From contig SFGV01000003.1 in assembly GCA_004557545.1 (NCBI GenBank), forward strand, positions 1 through 64,000: DNA of 64,000 nt, given 5' to 3'. Source of the stretch: Succinatimonas hippei. Lineage in GTDB: Bacteria; Pseudomonadota; Gammaproteobacteria; Enterobacterales; Succinivibrionaceae. The notes beneath the pieces are model-generated. The model ran no database searches and had not been told where the DNA came from. It saw only the letters and a program-made list of their open reading frames with translations. Position 1 is the stretch's first letter. Each line of letters starts with the position of its first letter. Shown here piece after piece: positions 63,165 through 64,000 of the stretch. Both the position numbers and the translations under genes were made by a program.

Positions 63165-64000
63165 TTATGATTTGATTTTATTTCCGGCGCCAAGATCAGA
63201 GCCCAGACGGTCACGCACGCGCTTCTCGACCACCTCGGCGGCCTTTGAAGCCTCGACTTTGCCCTGCAACACTCCATTCTCATATACAAGACATCTTCCG
63301 CCACTGCCGCCGCAGACCGCAATATCTGATCGCAACGCCTCGCCGGGTCCGTTCACCACGCATCCCATTACCGCGATTTTGATCTCGGATCTGACATCAG
63401 AAAGTCCGTCCTCGAGGGTCTTTACCGTGCCTATCACATCGATGGCGTGGCGTGAGCAGGTAGGACAGGCGACAATCTCGACCCCGCGGGATCTGAGATG
63501 CATGCCCTTTAATATGGACCAGCCTACCTTGACCTCTTCAACCGGATCGGCCGCAAGCGAGACTCTCAGGGTATCTCCTATTCCCTCGCGCAGGAGCCAC
63601 GAGATCCCAATTGACGAGAGAACCGTGCCCGAACGCTGTCCTCCCGCCTCGGTGATCCCAAGATGCAGCGGAGCGTCAGTCTGCTCTGAGAGCATCTCGT
63701 AGGCCTGTACGCAGAGCATGAGCTCCGAGGCTTTTGCAGAGAAAGCGTAGTTGGTGAAACCATGGTGCTCAAGAACATCAGCGGCTCTCAGCGCGGCTTC
63801 TGTCATGGCCTTTGGACAGGGGGCTCCGTATTTTTTCAGAAGATCCCGGTCAAGCGATCCGGCGTTAACCCCGACCCTGATCGGAAGTCCGTGGTCTGAG
63901 GCGGCGCTGCATACCGCGGCAATACGCTCAGGAGACCCTATGTTACCCGGATTGATGCGCAACGCCGCCGCGCCGTCCTCCGCGCAGCGTATGGCTATGC
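63165..64000 (-). CDS. ispG: 4-hydroxy-3-methylbut-2-enyl diphosphate synthase (partial)
   Basis: The penultimate MEP-pathway enzyme, a 4Fe-4S protein. The frame is open to the window edge, so the N-terminal part is missing. Visible are [58 protein letters not shown] and cluster cysteines in CPTCSR and [10 protein letters not shown]. It is followed by hisS after 17 bp. Confidence 0.96.
   Translation of the reverse strand, partial: IAIRCAEDGAAALRINPGNIGSPERIAAVCSAASDHGLPIRVGVNAGSLDRDLLKKYGAPCPKAMTEAALRAADVLEHHGFTNYAFSAKASELMLCVQAYEMLSEQTDAPLHLGITEAGGQRSGTVLSSIGISWLLREGIGDTLRVSLAADPVEEVKVGWSILKGMHLRSRGVEIVACPTCSRHAIDVIGTVKTLEDGLSDVRSEIKIAVMGCVVNGPGEALRSDIAVCGGSGGRCLVYENGVLQGKVEASKAAEVVEKRVRDRLGSDLGAGNKIKS

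Overview
The window is a dense chromosomal segment of a Gram-negative gammaproteobacterium. It carries outer-membrane assembly and lipoprotein genes (bamB, lolB, rcsF, tolC), flagellar genes including the P- and L-ring genes flgI and flgH, a tmRNA whose tag (ANDETYALAA) is one residue from the E. coli tag, and gene orders conserved in the class (rpsO-pnp, smpB-ssrA, lolB-ispE-prs, ispG-hisS-yfgM-bamB-der). An NqrM-like plus ApbE pair, a phosphonate operon and many secondary transporters would suit an anaerobic host-associated relative of the Aeromonadales such as Succinivibrionaceae. That placement is an inference, not shown directly by the sequence.

Layout. 1-99: right end of an IS200/IS605-type element. 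0.1-9.1 kb (minus): slt, three tandem sodium-solute symporters, pnp, rpsO. 9.4-10.9 kb: rfbC-rfbB. 11.0-13.7 kb (minus): flagellin and a chemoreceptor. 14-16.6 kb: smpB, ssrA, ettA. 16.7-22.9 kb: GNAT enzyme, amino-acid binding protein, then a minus-strand cluster gltX-rcsF-trmO-(HAD+Nudix fusion)-PHP phosphatase. 23.0-26.1 kb: ptsI with a DUF1537 sugar-acid kinase. 26.2-27.0 kb: one tRNA-Gly and three different tRNA-Ala genes. 27.2-33.8 kb: tolC, flgBC, smrA, DUF3737 and a MalY/PatB aminotransferase separated by a 248-bp IS605-derived element, and two uncharacterised genes. 33.8-40.2 kb: asd, a membrane protein, ycaO-lolB-ispE-prs. 40.2-43.1 kb (minus): DUF4143 ATPase with a damaged start and a degenerate EAL-HDOD protein. 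43.3-48.1 kb: nqrM-like, apbE, mpl, proS and a small ORF. 48.3-52.8 kb (minus): 2-aminoethylphosphonate uptake and transamination operon. 53-57.3 kb (minus): flgF-flgG-flgH-flgI and a separate flgD. 57.5-64 kb (minus): der, bamB, yfgM, hisS and partial ispG.

Most of the window is housekeeping: translation and ribosome rescue, RNA decay, isoprenoid, PRPP and amino-acid synthesis, murein turnover and recycling, and outer-membrane biogenesis. The accessory signals are the two IS605-type remnants with omega-RNA-like 3' ends but no intact tnpB, the HAD-Nudix fusion, the ptsI-DUF1537 pair, the phosphonate operon with a strong palindrome in front, and several lineage-specific extensions (BamB C-terminal coiled coil, long Der linker). 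I found no CRISPR array, prophage or defence island.
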